Below are positions 43,901 through 58,900 of a DNA stretch of 64,000 nt, piece by piece. Location of the stretch: positions 667,501-731,500 of the forward strand of contig JACEFZ010014551.1 of assembly GCA_014155875.1 (NCBI GenBank), read 5' to 3'. The position numbers and the translations under genes were made by a program. The DNA is from Cepaea nemoralis (lineage: Eukaryota; Mollusca; Gastropoda; Stylommatophora; Helicidae). Within the stretch, counting starts at the first letter, position 1, and each line of letters opens with the position of its first letter. Below the pieces are notes generated by a model. It had not been told where the DNA came from, ran no database searches, and saw nothing but the letters and a program-made list of their open reading frames with translations.

Positions 43901-46900
43901 GAGCCTGTGTGACATGGGGTAGACGTGGGAGCCACGGTGACATAGTGGGTAGACGTGGGAGCCTGTGTGACTGGTGGGTAGACATGGGAGCATGTGTGAC
44001 ATGGTGGGTAGAGTGGTGAGCCTGTGTGACTTGGTGGTAGGACGTGGGAGCCTGTGTGACATGGTGGATAGACGTGGGAGCCACGGTGACATGGTGGATA
44101 GACGTGGGAGATTGTGTGACATGGTGGATAGACGCGGGAGCCTGTTGTGACATGGTGGATAGACGTGGAAGCCACGGTGACATGGGGATAGACGTGGGAG
44201 CCTGTGTGACATGGTGGATAGACGTGGCAGCCACGGTGACATGGTGGGTAGACGTGGGAGCCACGGTGACATGGTGGGTAGACGTGGGGGCCTGTGTGAC
44301 ATGGTGGGTAGACGTGGGAGCCTGTGTGACATGGTGGATAGACGTGGGAGCCACGGTGACATGGTGGATAGACGTGGGAGCCTCTGTGACATGGTGGATA
44401 GACGTGGGAGCCGGTGTGACATGGTGGATAGACGTGGGAGCCTCTGTGACATGGTGGATAGACGTGGGAGCCACGGTGACATGGTGGATAGACGTGGGAG
44501 CCTGTGTGACATGGTGGATAGACGTGGGAGCCACGGTGACATGGTGGATAGACGTGGGAGCCACGGTGATATGGATAGACATGGGAGACTGTGTGACATG
44601 GTGGATAGACGTGGAAGCCTGTGTGACATGGTGGATAGACGTGGGAGCCTGTGTGACATAAGGGATATGACGTGGAAGAATGTGTGACATGGTGGGTAGA
44701 CGTGGGAGCAACGGTGACATGGTGGGTAGACGTGGGAGCCTGTGTGACATGGTGGGTAGACGTGGAAGCCTGTGTGACATGGTGGGTAGACGTGGGAGCC
44801 TGTGTGACATGGTGGATAGACGTGGGAGCCACGGTGACATGGTGGGTAGACGGTGGGAGCCACGGTGACTGGTGGGTAGACGTGGGAGCCTGTGTGACAT
44901 TGTGGGTAGACGTGGGAGCCTGTGTGATATGGTGGGTAGACGTGGGAGCCACGGTGACATGGTGGATAGACGTGGGAGCCTGTGTGACATGGTGGGTAGA
45001 CGTGGGAGCCTGTGCGACATGGTGGATAGACGTGGGAGCCTGTGTGACATGGTGGATAGACGTGGGAGCCTGTGTGACATGGTGGATAGACGTGGGAGCC
45101 TGTGTGACATGGTGGATAGACGTGGGAGCCACGGTGACATGGTGGGTAGACGTGAGAGCCTGTGTGACATGGTGGGTAGACGTGGGAGCCACGGTGACAT
45201 GGTGGGTAGACGTGGGAGCCTGTGTGACATGGTGGGTAGACGTGGGAGCCACGGTGACATGGTGGGTAGACCTGGGAGCCACGGTGACATGGTGGGTAGA
45301 CCTGGGAGCCTGTGTGACATGGTGGGTAGACGTTGGGAGCCACGGTGACATAGTGGGGTAGACGTGGGAGCCACGCTGACATGGTGGGTAGACGTGGGAG
45401 CCTGTGTGACATAGTGGGTAGATGTGGGAGCCACGGTGACTGGTGGGTAGACGTGGGAGCCTGTGTGACATGGTGGGTAGACGTGGGAGCAACGGTGACA
45501 TGGTGGATAGACGTGGGAGCCACGGTGACATGGTGGGTAGACGTGGGAGCCTGTGTGACATGGTGGGTAGACGTGGGAGCCACGGTAAAATGGTGGGTAG
45601 ACGTGGGAGCCTGTGTGACATGGTGGGTAGACATGGGAGCCACGGTGACATAGTGGGTAGACGTGGGAGCCTGTGTGACATGGTGGGTAGACATGGGAGC
45701 ATGTGTGACATGGTGGGTAGACGTGGGAGCCTGTGTGACATGGTGGGTAGACGTGGGAGCCTGTGTGACATGGTGGATAGACGTGGGAGCCACGGTGACA
45801 TGGTGGATAGACGTGGGAGATTGTGTGACATGGTGGATAGACGCGGGAGCCTGTGTGACATGGTGGATAGACGTGGAAGCCACGGTGACATGGTGGATAG
45901 ACGTGGGAGCCTGTGTGACATGGTGGATAGACGTGGCAGCCACGGTGACATGGTGGGTAGACGTGGGAGCCACGGTGACATGGTGGGTAGACGTGGGGGC
46001 CTGTGTGACATGGTGGGTAGACGTGGGAGCCTGTGTGACATGGTGGATAGACGTGGGAGCCTGTGTGACATGGTGGGTAGACGTGGGAGCCTGTGTGACA
46101 TGGTGGATAGACGTGGGAGCCACGGTGACATGGTGGGTAGACGTGGGAGCCTGTGTGACATGGTGGATAGACGTGGGAGCCTGTGTGACATGGTGGATAG
46201 GACGTGGGAGCCACGGTGACATGGTGGTAGACGTGGGAGCCTGGGTGACATGGTGGATAGACGTGGGAGCCTGTGTGACATGGTGGATAGACGTGGGAGC
46301 CACGGTGACATGGTGGATAGACTGTGGGAGCCTGTGTGACATGGTGGATAGACGTGGGAGCCACGGTGACATGGTGGGTAGACGTGGGAGACACGGTGAC
46401 ATGGTGGGTAGACGTGGGAGCCACGGTGACATGGTGGATAGACGTGGGAGCCTGTGTGACATGGTGGATAGACGTGGGAGCCACGGTGACATGGTGGGTA
46501 GACGTGGGAGCCTGTGTGACATGGTGGATCGACGTGGGAGCCTGTGTGACATGGTGGATAGACGTGGGAGCCTGTGTGATATGGTGGATTGACGTGGGAG
46601 CCCACGGTGACATGGTGGATAGACGTGGGAGCCTGTGTGACATGGTGGATAGACGTGGGAGCCTGTGTGACATGGTGGATAGACGTGGGAGCCACGGTGA
46701 CATGGTGGATAGACGTGGGAGCCTGTGTGACATGGTGGGTAGACGTGGGAGCCTGTGTGATATGGTGGATAGACGTGGGAGCCACGGTTACATGATGGGT
46801 AGACGTGGGAGCCTGTGTGACATGGTGGATAGACGTGGGAGCCTGATGTTACATGGTGGATAGACGTGGGAGCCCCACGTGTGACATGGTGGGTAGACGT

Positions 46901-49900
46901 GGGAGCCTGTGTGACATGGTGGATAGACGTGGGAGCCTGTGTGACATGGTGGATAGACGTGGGAGCCACGGTGACATGGTGGGTAGACGTGGGAGCCTGT
47001 GTGACATGGTGGATAGACGTGGGAGCCTGTGTGACATGGTGGATAGACGTGGGAGCCACGGTTACATGGTGGGTAGACGTGGGAGCCTGTGTGACATTGT
47101 GGATAGACGTGGGAGCCACGGTGACATGGTGGATAGACGTGGGAGCCACGGTGACATGGTGGATAGACGTGGGAGACACGGTGACATGGTGGATAGACGT
47201 GGGAGCCTGTGTGACATGGTGGGTAGATGTGGGAGCCTGTGTGACATGATGGATAGACGTGGGAGCCTGTGTGACATGGTGGATAGACGTGGGAGCCTGT
47301 GTGACATGGTGGATAGACGTGGGAGCCACGGTGACATGGTGGATAGACGTGGGGAGCCTGTGTGACATGGTGGATAGACGTGGGAGCCTGTGTGACATGG
47401 TGGATAGACGTGGGAGCCTGTGTGACATGGTGGATAGACGTGGGAGCCTGTGTGACATGGTGGATAGACGTGGGAGCCTGTGTGACATGGTGGATAGACG
47501 TGGAGCCTGTGTGACATGATGGTATAGACGTGGCAGCCTGTGTGGACATGGTGGATAGACGTGGGAGCCTGTGTGACATGGTGGATAGACGTGGGAGCCA
47601 CGGTGACATGGTGGATAGACGTGGGAGCCACGGTGACATGGTGGATAGACGTGGGAGCCTGTGTGACATGGTGGATAGACGTATGAGCCTTATGACATGG
47701 TGGATAGACGAGGGAGCCTGTGTGACATGGTGGATAGACGTGGGAGCCTGTGTGACATGGTGGATAGAAGAGGGAGCCTGTGTGACATGGTGGACAGACG
47801 TGGGAGCCTGTGTGACATGGTTAATAGACGTGGGGAGCCACGGTGACATGGTGGATAGACGTGGTAGCCTGTGTGACATGGTGGATAGACGTGGGAGCCT
47901 GTGTGACATGGTGGATAGACGTGGAAGCCACGGTGACATGGTGGATAGACGTGGGAGCCTGTGTGACATGGTGGATAGACGTGGAGCCTGTGTGACATGG
48001 TGGATAGACGTGGGAGCCTTTGTGACATGGTGGATAGACGTGGGAGCCTGTGTGACATGGTGGATAGACGTGGGAGCCACGGTGACATGGTGGGTAGATC
48101 GTGGAGCACGTGACATGGTGGGTAGACGTGGAGCCTGTGTGACATGGTGGATAGACGTGGGAGCCTGTGTGACATGGTGGATAGACGTGGGAGCCACAGT
48201 GACATGGTGGATAGACGTGGGAGCCTGTGTGACATGGTGGATAGACGTGGGAGCCACGGTGACATGGTGGATAGACGTGGGAGCCTGTGTGACATGGTGG
48301 ATAGACGTGGGCCACGGTGACATGGTGGATAGACGTGGGAGCCACGGTGACATTGTGGGTAGACGTGGGAGCCACGGTGACATGGTGGAGAGACGTGGGA
48401 GCCACGGTGACATGGTGGATAGACGTGGGAGCCACGGTGACGTGGTGGATAGACGTGGGAGCCTGTGTGACATGGTGGATAGCGTGGGAGCCTGTGTGAC
48501 ATGGTGGATAGACGGGGAGCCTGTGTGACATGGTGGATAGACGTGGGAGCCTGTGTGACATGTGGATAACGTGGGAGCCACGGTGACATGGTGGATAGAC
48601 GTGTGGAGCCACGGTGACATGGTGATAGACGTGGGAGCTGTGTGACATGGTGGATAGACGTAGGAGCCTGTATGACATGGTGGATAGACTTGGGAACCTG
48701 TGTACATTGTGGATAGACGTGGGAGCCTGTGTGACATGGTGGATAGAAGAGGAGCCTGTGTGACATGTGGACAGACGTGGGAGCCTGTGTGACATGGTGG
48801 AAATAGACGTCGGAAGCCACGGTGACATGGTGGATAGACGTGGGAGCTGTGTGACATGGTGGATAGACGTGGGAGCCTGTGTGACATGGTGGATAGACGT
48901 GGGAGCCACGGTGACATGGTGGTGGATAGACGTGGGAGCCTGTGTGACATGGTGGATAGACGTGGGAGCCTGTGTGACATGGTGGATAGACGTGGGAGCC
49001 TTTGTGACATGGTGGATAGACGTGGGAGCCTGTGTGACATGTGGATGACGTGGGAGCCACGGTGACATGGTGGTAGACGTGGGAGCCTGTGTCGACATGT
49101 GATAGACGTTGGAGCCACGGTGACCTGTGGGTAGACACTTGGGTGTGAGCGTGTTTACATGGTGGGTAGACGTGGAGCCTGTGTGACATGTTGGATAGAC
49201 GTGGAGCCTGTGTGACACGGTGGATAGACGTGGGAGCCACGTGACATGGTGGATAGACGTGGAGCCTGTGTGACATGGTGGATAGACGTGGAGCCACGTG
49301 ACAATGGTGGATAGACGTGGGCCTGTGTGACACTGTGTGGATAGACGACGTATGGAGCCATCGGTGATCATGGAAAAATGGGTAGACGTGGGAGACGCGG
49401 TGACATGGTGGTAGTACGTGGGAGCACGGTGACATGTGGATAGACGTGGAGCCTGTGTGACATGGTGTATAGACGTGGAGCCACGGTGACATGGTGGGTA
49501 GACGTGGAGACCACGGTGACATGGTGGTAAGAACGTGGGGACTGTGTGACATGGTGGGTAGACAGGGGAGCCTGTGTGACTATGGTGGATCGACGTGGAG
49601 CCTGTGGTGACATGGTGGGTAGACGTGGGAGCCTGTGTGACATGGTGGATATGACGTGGAGCCACGGTGACATGTGGATATACGTGGAGCCTGTGTGACA
49701 TGGTGGATCAGACGTGGGATCCTGTGTGACATGGTGGGTAGACTGTGGGAGCCACGGTGACATGGTGGGTAGAACGTGGGAGCCTGTGTGACATGGTGGG
49801 TAGACGTGGGAGCCTGTGTGACATGGTGGATAGGACGTGGGAGCCTGTGTGACATGTGGATAGACGTGGGAGCCTGTGTGACAATGGTGGATAGACGTGG

Positions 49901-52900
49901 GAGCCACGGTGACATGGTGGGTAGACGTGGGAGCCTGTGTGACTGGTGGTAGACGTGGGAGCCACGGTGACATGGTGGATAGACGTGTGAGCCTGTGTGA
50001 CATGGTGGATAGACGTGGGAGCCACGGTGACATGGTGATAGACGTTGGGAGCCTGTGTGACATGGTGGATAGACGTGGGAGCCTGTGTGACATGGTGGAT
50101 AGACGTGGGAGCCACGGTGGACATGGTGGATAGACGTGGAGCCTGTGTGACCATGGTGGATAGACGTGGGAGCCTGTATGACATGGTGGATAGACGTGGG
50201 AGCTGTGGTGACATGGTGGATAGACGTGGGAGCCTGTGTGACATGGTGGGTAGACGTGGTGAGCCTGTGTGACATGGTGGATAGACGTGGGAGCTTGTGT
50301 GACATGGTGGATAGACGTGGGAGCCTTGTGACATGGTGGTAGACGTGGGAGCCTGTGTGACATGTGGATTAGACGGTGGGAGCACGGTGACGTGGTGGGT
50401 AGACGTTGGAGCCTGTGTGACATGGTGGATAGACGTGGAGCCTGTGTGACCTGGTGTGATAGACGTGGGAGCCTGTGTGACATCGTGGAAAGACGTGGGA
50501 GCCTGTGTGACATGGTGGGTAGACGTGGGAGCCACGGTGACGTGGTGGGTAGACGTGGGAGCCTGTGTGACATGGTGGGTAGACGTGGGAGAAACGGTGA
50601 CATGGTGGGTAGACGTGGGAGCCTGTGTGACATGGTGGATAGACGTGGGAGCCTGTGTGACATGGTGGATAGACGTGGGAGCCTGTGTGACATGGTGGAT
50701 AGACGTGGGAGCCTGTTTGACATGGTGGGTAGACGTGGGAGCCTGTGTGAACATGGTGGATAGACGTGGGAGCCCGGTGACATGGTGGGTAGACGTGGGA
50801 GCCACGTGACTGGTGGTAGACGTGGGAGCCTGTGTGACATGGTGGATAACGTGGGAGCCTGTGTGACAGGGTGGATAGACGTGGGAGCCACGTGACATGG
50901 TGGATAGACGTGGGAGCCTGTGTGACATGGTGGATAGACGTGGGAGCCTGTGTGACATGGTAGATAGACGTGGAGCACGGTGACATGGTGTAGACTGGGA
51001 GCCCGGTGACATGGTGGGTAGACGTGGGAGCCTGTGTGACATGGTGGATAGACGTGGGAGCTGTATGACATGGTGGATAGACGTGGGAGCCACGGTGACA
51101 TGGTGTCTAGACGTGGGAGCCTGTGTGACATGGTGATAGACGTGGGAGCTTGTGTGACATGGTGGATAGACGTGGAGTCTGTGTGACATGGTGGATAGAC
51201 GTGGGAAGCCTGTGTGACATGGTGGATAGACGTGGGAGCCACGGTGACATGGGGGTAACGTGGGAGCCACGGTGACATTGTGGGTAGACGTGGGAGCCTG
51301 TGTGACATGGTGGATAGACGTGGGAGCCTGTGTGACATGGTGGATAACGTGGGAGCCACGGTGACATGGTGGCTAGACGTGGGAGCCTGTGTGACATGGT
51401 GATAGACGTGGGTAGCCACGGTGACATGGTGGGTAGACGTGAGCCTGTGTGACATGGTGGGTAGACGTGGGAGCCCTGTGTGACATTGTGGATAGACGTG
51501 GGATCACGGTGACATGGTGGGTAGACGTGTGAGCCACGGTGACATGGTGGGTAGACGTGGGAGCCTGTGTGACATGGTGGGTAGACGTGGGAGCCTGTGT
51601 GACATGGTGGATAGACGTGGGAGCCACGTGACCTGGTGGATAGACGTGGGAGCCTGTGTGACATGGTGGATAGACGTGGGAGCCTGTGTGACATGGTGGA
51701 TAGACGTGGAGCCTGTGTGACATCGTGGAAGACGTGGGAGCCTGTGTGACATGTGGATAGACGTGGAGCGACTGTGTGACATGGTGGATAGACAGTGGGA
51801 GCCGTGTGACATGGTGGGTAGACGTGGAGCCACGGTTGACATGGTGGGTAGACGTGGAGCCTGTGTGAATGGTGGGTAGACGTGGGAGCCTGTGTGACAG
51901 GTGCATAGACGGTGGGAGCCTGTGTGACATGTTGGATAGACGTGGGAGCCGGTGGACATGGTGGATAGACGTGGGAGCCACTGGTGACATGGTGGGTAGA
52001 CGTGGAGCCTGTGTGACATGGTGGGTAGACGTGGGAGCCACGGTGACATGGTGGATAGACGTGGGAGCCTGTGTGACATGGTGGATAGACGTGGAGCCCG
52101 CTGTCATGGTGGATAGACGTGGGAGCCTGTGTGACATGGTGGATAGACGTGGGAGCCACGGTGTACATGGTGGATAGACGTGGGAGCCTGTGTGACATGG
52201 TGGATAGACGTGGGAGCCACGGTGACATGGTGGATAGACGTGGGAGCCTGTGTGAATGGTGATAGACGTGGGAGCCACGGTGACATGGTGGATAGACGTG
52301 GGAGCCTGTGTGACATGGTGGATAGACGTGGGAGACTGTGTGACATGTTGGATAGACGTGGGCGCCTGTGTGACATGGTGGGTAGAAGTGGGAGCCTGTG
52401 TGACATGGTGGATAGACGTGGGAGCCTGGTGACATGGTGGATAGACGTGGAGCCTGTATGACATGGTGGATAGACTGGGAGCCTGTGTGACATGGTGGAT
52501 AGACGTGGGAGCCTGTTGTGACATGGTGGATAGACGTGGGAGCCTGTGTGACATGGTGGTAGACGTGGGAGCCCACGGTGACATGGTGGGTAGACGTGGG
52601 AGCCTGTGTGACATGGTGGTAGACGTGGGAGCCTGTGTGACATGGTGGATAGACGTGGGAGCCTGTGTGACATGTTGGATAGACGTGGGAGCCGGTGACA
52701 TGGTGGATAGACGTGGGAGCCACGGTGACATGGTGGGTAGACGTGGGAGCCTGTGTGACATGTGGGTAGACGTGGGAGCCACGGTGAATGGTGGATAGAC
52801 TGGGAGCCTGTGTGACATGGTGGATAGACGTGGGAGCCACGCTGTCATGGTGGATAGACGTGGGAGCCTGTGTGACATGGTGGATAGACGTGGGAGCCAC

Positions 52901-55900
52901 GGTGACATGGTGGATAGACGTGGGAGCCTGTGTGACATGGTGGATAGACGTGGGAGCCACGGTGACATGGTGGATAGACGTGGGAGCCTGTGTGACATGG
53001 TGGATAGACGTGGGAGCCACGGTGACATGGTGGATAGACGTGGGAGCCTGTGTGACATGGTGGATAGACGTGGGAGACTGTGTGACATGTTGGATAGACG
53101 TGGGCGCCTGTGTGACATGGTGGGTAGAAGTGGGAGCCTGTGTGAAATGGTGGATAGACGTGGGAGCCTGTGTGACATGGTGGATAGACGTGGGAGCCTG
53201 TATGACATGGTGGATAGACGTGGGAGCCTGTGTGACATGGTGGATAGACGTGGGAGTCTGTGTGACATGGTGGATAGACGTGGGAGCCTGTGTGACATGG
53301 TGGGTAGACGTGGGAGCCTGTGTGGACATGGTGGATAGACGTGGGAGCCACGGTGACGTGGTGGGTAGACAGTTGGAGCATGTGTGACATGGGTGGGATA
53401 GACGTGGGAGCCTGTGTGACCTGGTGGATAGACGTGGGAGCCTGTGTGACATCGTGGAAAGACGTGGGAGCCTGTGTGACATGGTGGGTAGACGTGGGAG
53501 CCACGGTGACGTGGTGGGTAGACGTGGGAGCCTGTGTGACATGGTGGGTAGACGTGGGAGAAACGGTGACATGTGGTAGGACGTGGGAGCCTGTGTGACA
53601 TGGTGGATAGGACGTGGGAGCCTGTGTGACATGGTGGATAGACGTGGAGCCTGTGTGACATGGTGGATAGACGTGGGAGCCAATGTGTGACATGGTGGGT
53701 AGACGTGGGGAGCCACGGTGAGCGTGGTGGGTATAGACGTGGGAGCCTGTGTGACATGGTGGGTAGACGTGGGAGCCTGGTGACATGGTGATAGACGTGG
53801 GAGCCTGTGTGACATGTTGGATAGACGTGGGAGCCGGTGTGACATGGTGGATAGACGTGGGAGCCACGGTGACATGGTGGGTAGACGTGGGAGCCTGTGT
53901 GACATGGTGGGTAGACGTGGGAGCCTGTGTGACATGGTGGATAGAGTGGGAGCCTGTGTGACATGGTGGATAGCACGTGGGAGCCACGGTGACATGGTGG
54001 ATAGACGGGGGAGCCTGTGGGACATGGTGATAGACGTGGAGCTGTGTGACATGGGGATAGACGTGGGAGCCACGTGACATGGTGGGTAGACGTGGGAGCC
54101 ACGGTGACATGGTGGTAGACGTGGGAGCTGTGTTGACATGGTGGATAGACGTGGGAGCCTGTGACATGGGTGGATAGATGGGAGCGTGTGACATGTTGGT
54201 AGACGTCGGAGCTGTGTGACATGTGGATAGACGTGGGAGCCTGTGTGACATGGTGGATAGACGTGGGAGTCCTGTGTGACATGGTGGATAGACGTGGGAG
54301 CTGTGTGACATGGTGGATAGACGTGGGAGCCTGTGTGACATGGTGGATAGACGTGGGAGCATTGTGTGATGTGGATAGAGTGGGAGCTCTGTGTGACATG
54401 GTGGATAGACGTGGGAGCCTGTGTGACATGGTGGATAGACGTGGGAGCCACGGTGACATGGTGGTAACGTGGAGCCACTGGTGGACATGGTGGGTAGACG
54501 TGGGAGCACTGTGTGACATGGTGGATAGACGTGGGAGCCTGTGTGACATGTTGGATAGACGTGGAGCGGGTGACATGGGATAGGAGTGGGAGCACGGTGA
54601 ATGGTGGGTAGACGTGGGAGCCTGTGTGACATGGTTGGTAGACGTGGGAGCCACGGTGACATGGGTAGACGTGGGAGCCTGTGTGACATGGTGGATAGAC
54701 GTGGGAGCACGTGTGACATGGTGATAGACGTGGAGCCCGGTGACATGGTGGATAGGACGTGGGAGCCACGGTACATGGTGTGATAGACGTGGGAGCCTAG
54801 TGTGACATGGTGGAGTACGTGGAGCACGTGTTGACTGGGGATTAGACGTGGGAGGCACGGTGTGACACTGGTGATGAGACGTGGGAGCACTGTGTGACGA
54901 ATGGTGATAGACGTGGGAGCTGTGTGACATGAGTGGATAGACGTGGGAGCCTGTGTGGCATGTCGTGGATAGACGTGGGAGCGTCCTGTGTGCACATGAT
55001 AGACGTGTGGTAGCCTGTGTGACATGGTGGATAGACGTGGGAGCCTGTGGACATGGTGGTGTAGGACGTGGGAGCCGATGACATGGTGGGTAGACGTGGG
55101 CCTGTGTGACATTGGTGGAGTAGACGTGGAGCCTGTGTGACATGGTGGATAGGACGTGGAGCCTGTGTGACATGGTGGATAGACGTGGGAGCCGGTGTGA
55201 CATGGTGGATAGACGTGGGAGACACGGTGGACATGTGGGTAGACGTGGAGCCTGTGTGACATGGTGGATAGACGGGGGAGCGGTGACCTGGTGGATAGAC
55301 GTGGAGCTGTGACTGTGGAGACGTGGGAGCCTGTGTGACATGTGGGTAGACGTGGGAGCCACGCTGACGTGGTGGATAGACGTGGGAGCCTGTGTGACGT
55401 GGAAGTAGTAGACGTGGGAGCCACGGTGACATGGTGGCATAGACCGTGGGAGCCTGTGTGACATGGTGGATAGACGTGGGAGCCTGTGTGACATGGTGGA
55501 TAGACGTGGGAGCCTGTGTGACATGGTGGATAGACGTGGGCGAGCTGTGTGACATGGTGGATAGACGTGGGAGCCACGTGACATGGTGGGTAGACGTGGG
55601 AGCCTGTGTGACATGGTGTGATAGACGGGGAGCCACGTGACATGGTGGGTAGACGTGGAGCCTGTGTGACATGGTGGTAGACGTGGGAGCCTGTGTGACA
55701 TGGTGGATAGACGTGGGAGCCACTGTGACATGGTGGATAGACGTGGGAGCCTGTGTGACATGGTGGATAGACGTGGGAGCCTGTGTGACATGGTGGATAG
55801 ACGTGGGAGCCACGGTGACATGGTGGGTAGACGTGGGAGCCACGGTGACATGGTGGGTAGACGTGGGAGCCTGTGTGACATGGTGGATAGACGTGGGAGC

Positions 55901-58900
55901 CTGTGTGACATGGTGGATAGACGTGGGAGCCGGTGACATGGTGGATAGACGTGGGAGCCTGTGTGACATGGTGGATAGACGTGGGAGCCTGTGTGACATG
56001 GTGGATAGACGTGGGAGCCACGGTGACATGGTGGGTAGACGTGGGAGCCTGTGTGACATGGTGGATAGACGTGGGAGCCTGTGTGACATGGTGGATAGAC
56101 GTGGGAGCCACGGTGACATGGTGGCTAGACGTGGGAGCCTGTGTGACATGGTGGATAGACGTGGAGCCTGTGTGACATGGTGGATAGACGTGGGAGCCTG
56201 TGTGACATGGTGGATAGACGTGGGAGCCTGTGTGACATGGTGGATAGACGTGGGAGCCACGGTGACATGGTGGGTAGACGTGGGAGCCGTGTGACATGGT
56301 GGTAGACGTGGGAGCCTGTGTGACATGGTGGATAGACGTGGGAGCCGGTGAAGGTGGTAGACGTGGGAGCCTGGTGACATGGTGGTAGACGTGGGAGCCT
56401 GTGTGACATGGTGGATAGACGTGGGAGCCACGGTGACATGGTGGGTAGACGTGGGAGCCTGTGTGACATGGTGGGTAGACGTGGGAGCCTGTGTGACATG
56501 GTGGATAGACGTGGGAGCCACGGTGACATGGTGGGTAGACGTGGGAGCCACGGTGACATGGTGGGTAGACGTGGGAGCCTGTGTGACATGGTGGGTAGAC
56601 GTGGGAGCCTGTGTGACATGGTGGATAGACGTGGGAGCCACGGTGACATGGTGGATAGACGTGGGAGCCTGTGTGACATGGTGGATAGACGTGGGAGCCT
56701 GGTGACATGGTGGGATAGACGTGGGAGCCTGTGTGACATGGTGGATAGACGTGGGAGCCTGTGTGACATGGTGGATAGACGTGGGAGCCTGTGTGACATG
56801 GTGGATAGACGTGGGAGCCTGTGTGACATGGTGGATAGACGTGGGAGCCACGGTGACATGGTGGGTAGACGTGGGAGCCTGTGTGACATGGTGGGTAGAC
56901 GTGGGAGCCTGTGTGACATGGTGGATAGACGTGGGAGCCTGTGTGACATGGTGGATAGACGTGGGAGCCTGTGTGACATGGTGGATAGACGTGGGAGCCT
57001 GGTGACATGGTGGGTAGACGTGGGAGCCTGTGTGACATGGTGGATAGACGTGGGAGCCATGGTGACATGGTGGATAGACGTGGGAGCCTGTGTGACATGG
57101 TGGATAGACGTGGGAGCCACGGTGACATGGTGGATAGACGTGGGAGCCTGTGTGACATGGTGGATAGACGTGGGAGCCACGGTGACATGGTGGATAGACG
57201 TGGGAGCCTGTGTGACATGGTGGATAGACGTGGAGCACGGTGACATGGTGGATAGACGTGGGAGCCTGTGTGACATGGTGGATAGACGTGGGAGCCACGG
57301 TGACATGGTGGATAGACGTGGGAGCCTGTGTGACATGGTGGATAGACGTGGGAGACTGTGTGACATGGTGGATAGACGTGGGAGCCTGTGTGACATGGTG
57401 GATAGACGTGGGAGCCTGTGTGACATGGTGGATAGACGTGGGAGCCTGTGTGACATGGTGGGTAGACGTGGGAGCCTGTGTGACATGGTGGATAGACGTG
57501 GGAGCCTGTGTGACATGGTGGATAGACGTGGGAGCCTGTGTGACATGGTGGGATAGACGTGGGAGCCTGTGTGACATGGTGGGATAGACGTGGGAGCCAC
57601 GGTGACGTGGTGGGTAGACGTTGGAGCCTGTGTGACATGGTGGATAGACGTGGGAGCCTGTGTGACCTGGTGGATAGACGTGGGAGCATGTGTGACATGG
57701 TGGATAGACGTGGGAGCCTGTGTGACATGGTGGGTAGACGTGGGAGCCACGGTGACATGGTGGGTAGACGTGGGAGCCTGTGTGACATGGTGGGTAGACG
57801 TGGGAGACACGGTGACATGGTGGATAGACGTGGGAGCCTGTGTGACATGGTGGATAGACGTGGGAGCCTGTGTGACATGGTGGATAGACGTGGGAGCCTG
57901 TGTGACATGGTGGATAGACGTGGGAGCCACTGTGTGACATGGTGGATAGACGTGGGAGCCTGTGTGACATGGTGGATAGACGTGGGAGCCACGGTGACAT
58001 GGTGGTAGACGTGGGAGCCTGGTGACATGGTGGGATAGACGTGGGAGCCTGTGTGACATGGTGGATAGACGTGGGAGCCTGTGTGACATGGTGGATAGAC
58101 GTGGGAGCCACGGTGACATGGTGGTAGACGTGGGAGCCTGTGTGACATGGTGGGTAGACGTGGGAGCCTGTGTGACATGGTGGATAGACGTGGGAGCCTG
58201 TGTGACATGGTGGATAGACGTGGGAGCCTGTGTGACATGGTGGATAGACGTGGGAGCCACGGTGACATGGTGGATAGACGTGGGAGCCTGTGTGACATGG
58301 TGGGTAGACGTGGGAGCCTGTGTGACATGGTGGATAGACGTGGGAGCCTGTGTGACATGGTGGATAGACGTGGGAGCCGGTGACATGGTGGGATAGACGT
58401 GGGAGCCTGTGTGACATGGTGGATAGACGTGGGAGCCGGTGACATGGTGGTAGACGTGGGAGCCTGTGTGACATGGGGTAGACGTGGGAGCCGTGACATG
58501 GTGGGTAGACTGGGAGCCCGTGACATGGTGGATAGACGTGGAGCCTTTGTGACATGGTGGATAGACGTGGGAGCCTTGGTGACATGGTGGATAGACGTGG
58601 GAGCCACTGGTGAATGGTGGTAGACGTGGTGAGCACGGTGTGACTGGGTAGTAGACGTGGGAAGCCACGTGACATGGTGGGTAGACGTGGGGAGCCTGTG
58701 TGACATGGTGGATAGACGTGGGAGCCACGGTGACATGTGGGATAGACGTGGAGCACTGGTGACATGGTGGAATAGACGTGGGAGCCTGTGTGACATGGTG
58801 GATAGACGTGGGAGCCTGTGTGACTGGTGGATAGAGACGTGGGAGCCTGTGTGACATGGTGGCTAGACGTGGGAGCCTGTGTGACGATGGTGGATAGACG

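Noticed and set aside
34980..46733. A 3,917-codon open frame (and other frames of 500-2,800 codons) in 34.8-61.6 kb
   Set aside because: They follow from a stop-free 30-bp period, exist in several frames and on both strands, and show indels that merely move from one open frame to another. No signal peptide, domain or codon-position bias is evident.
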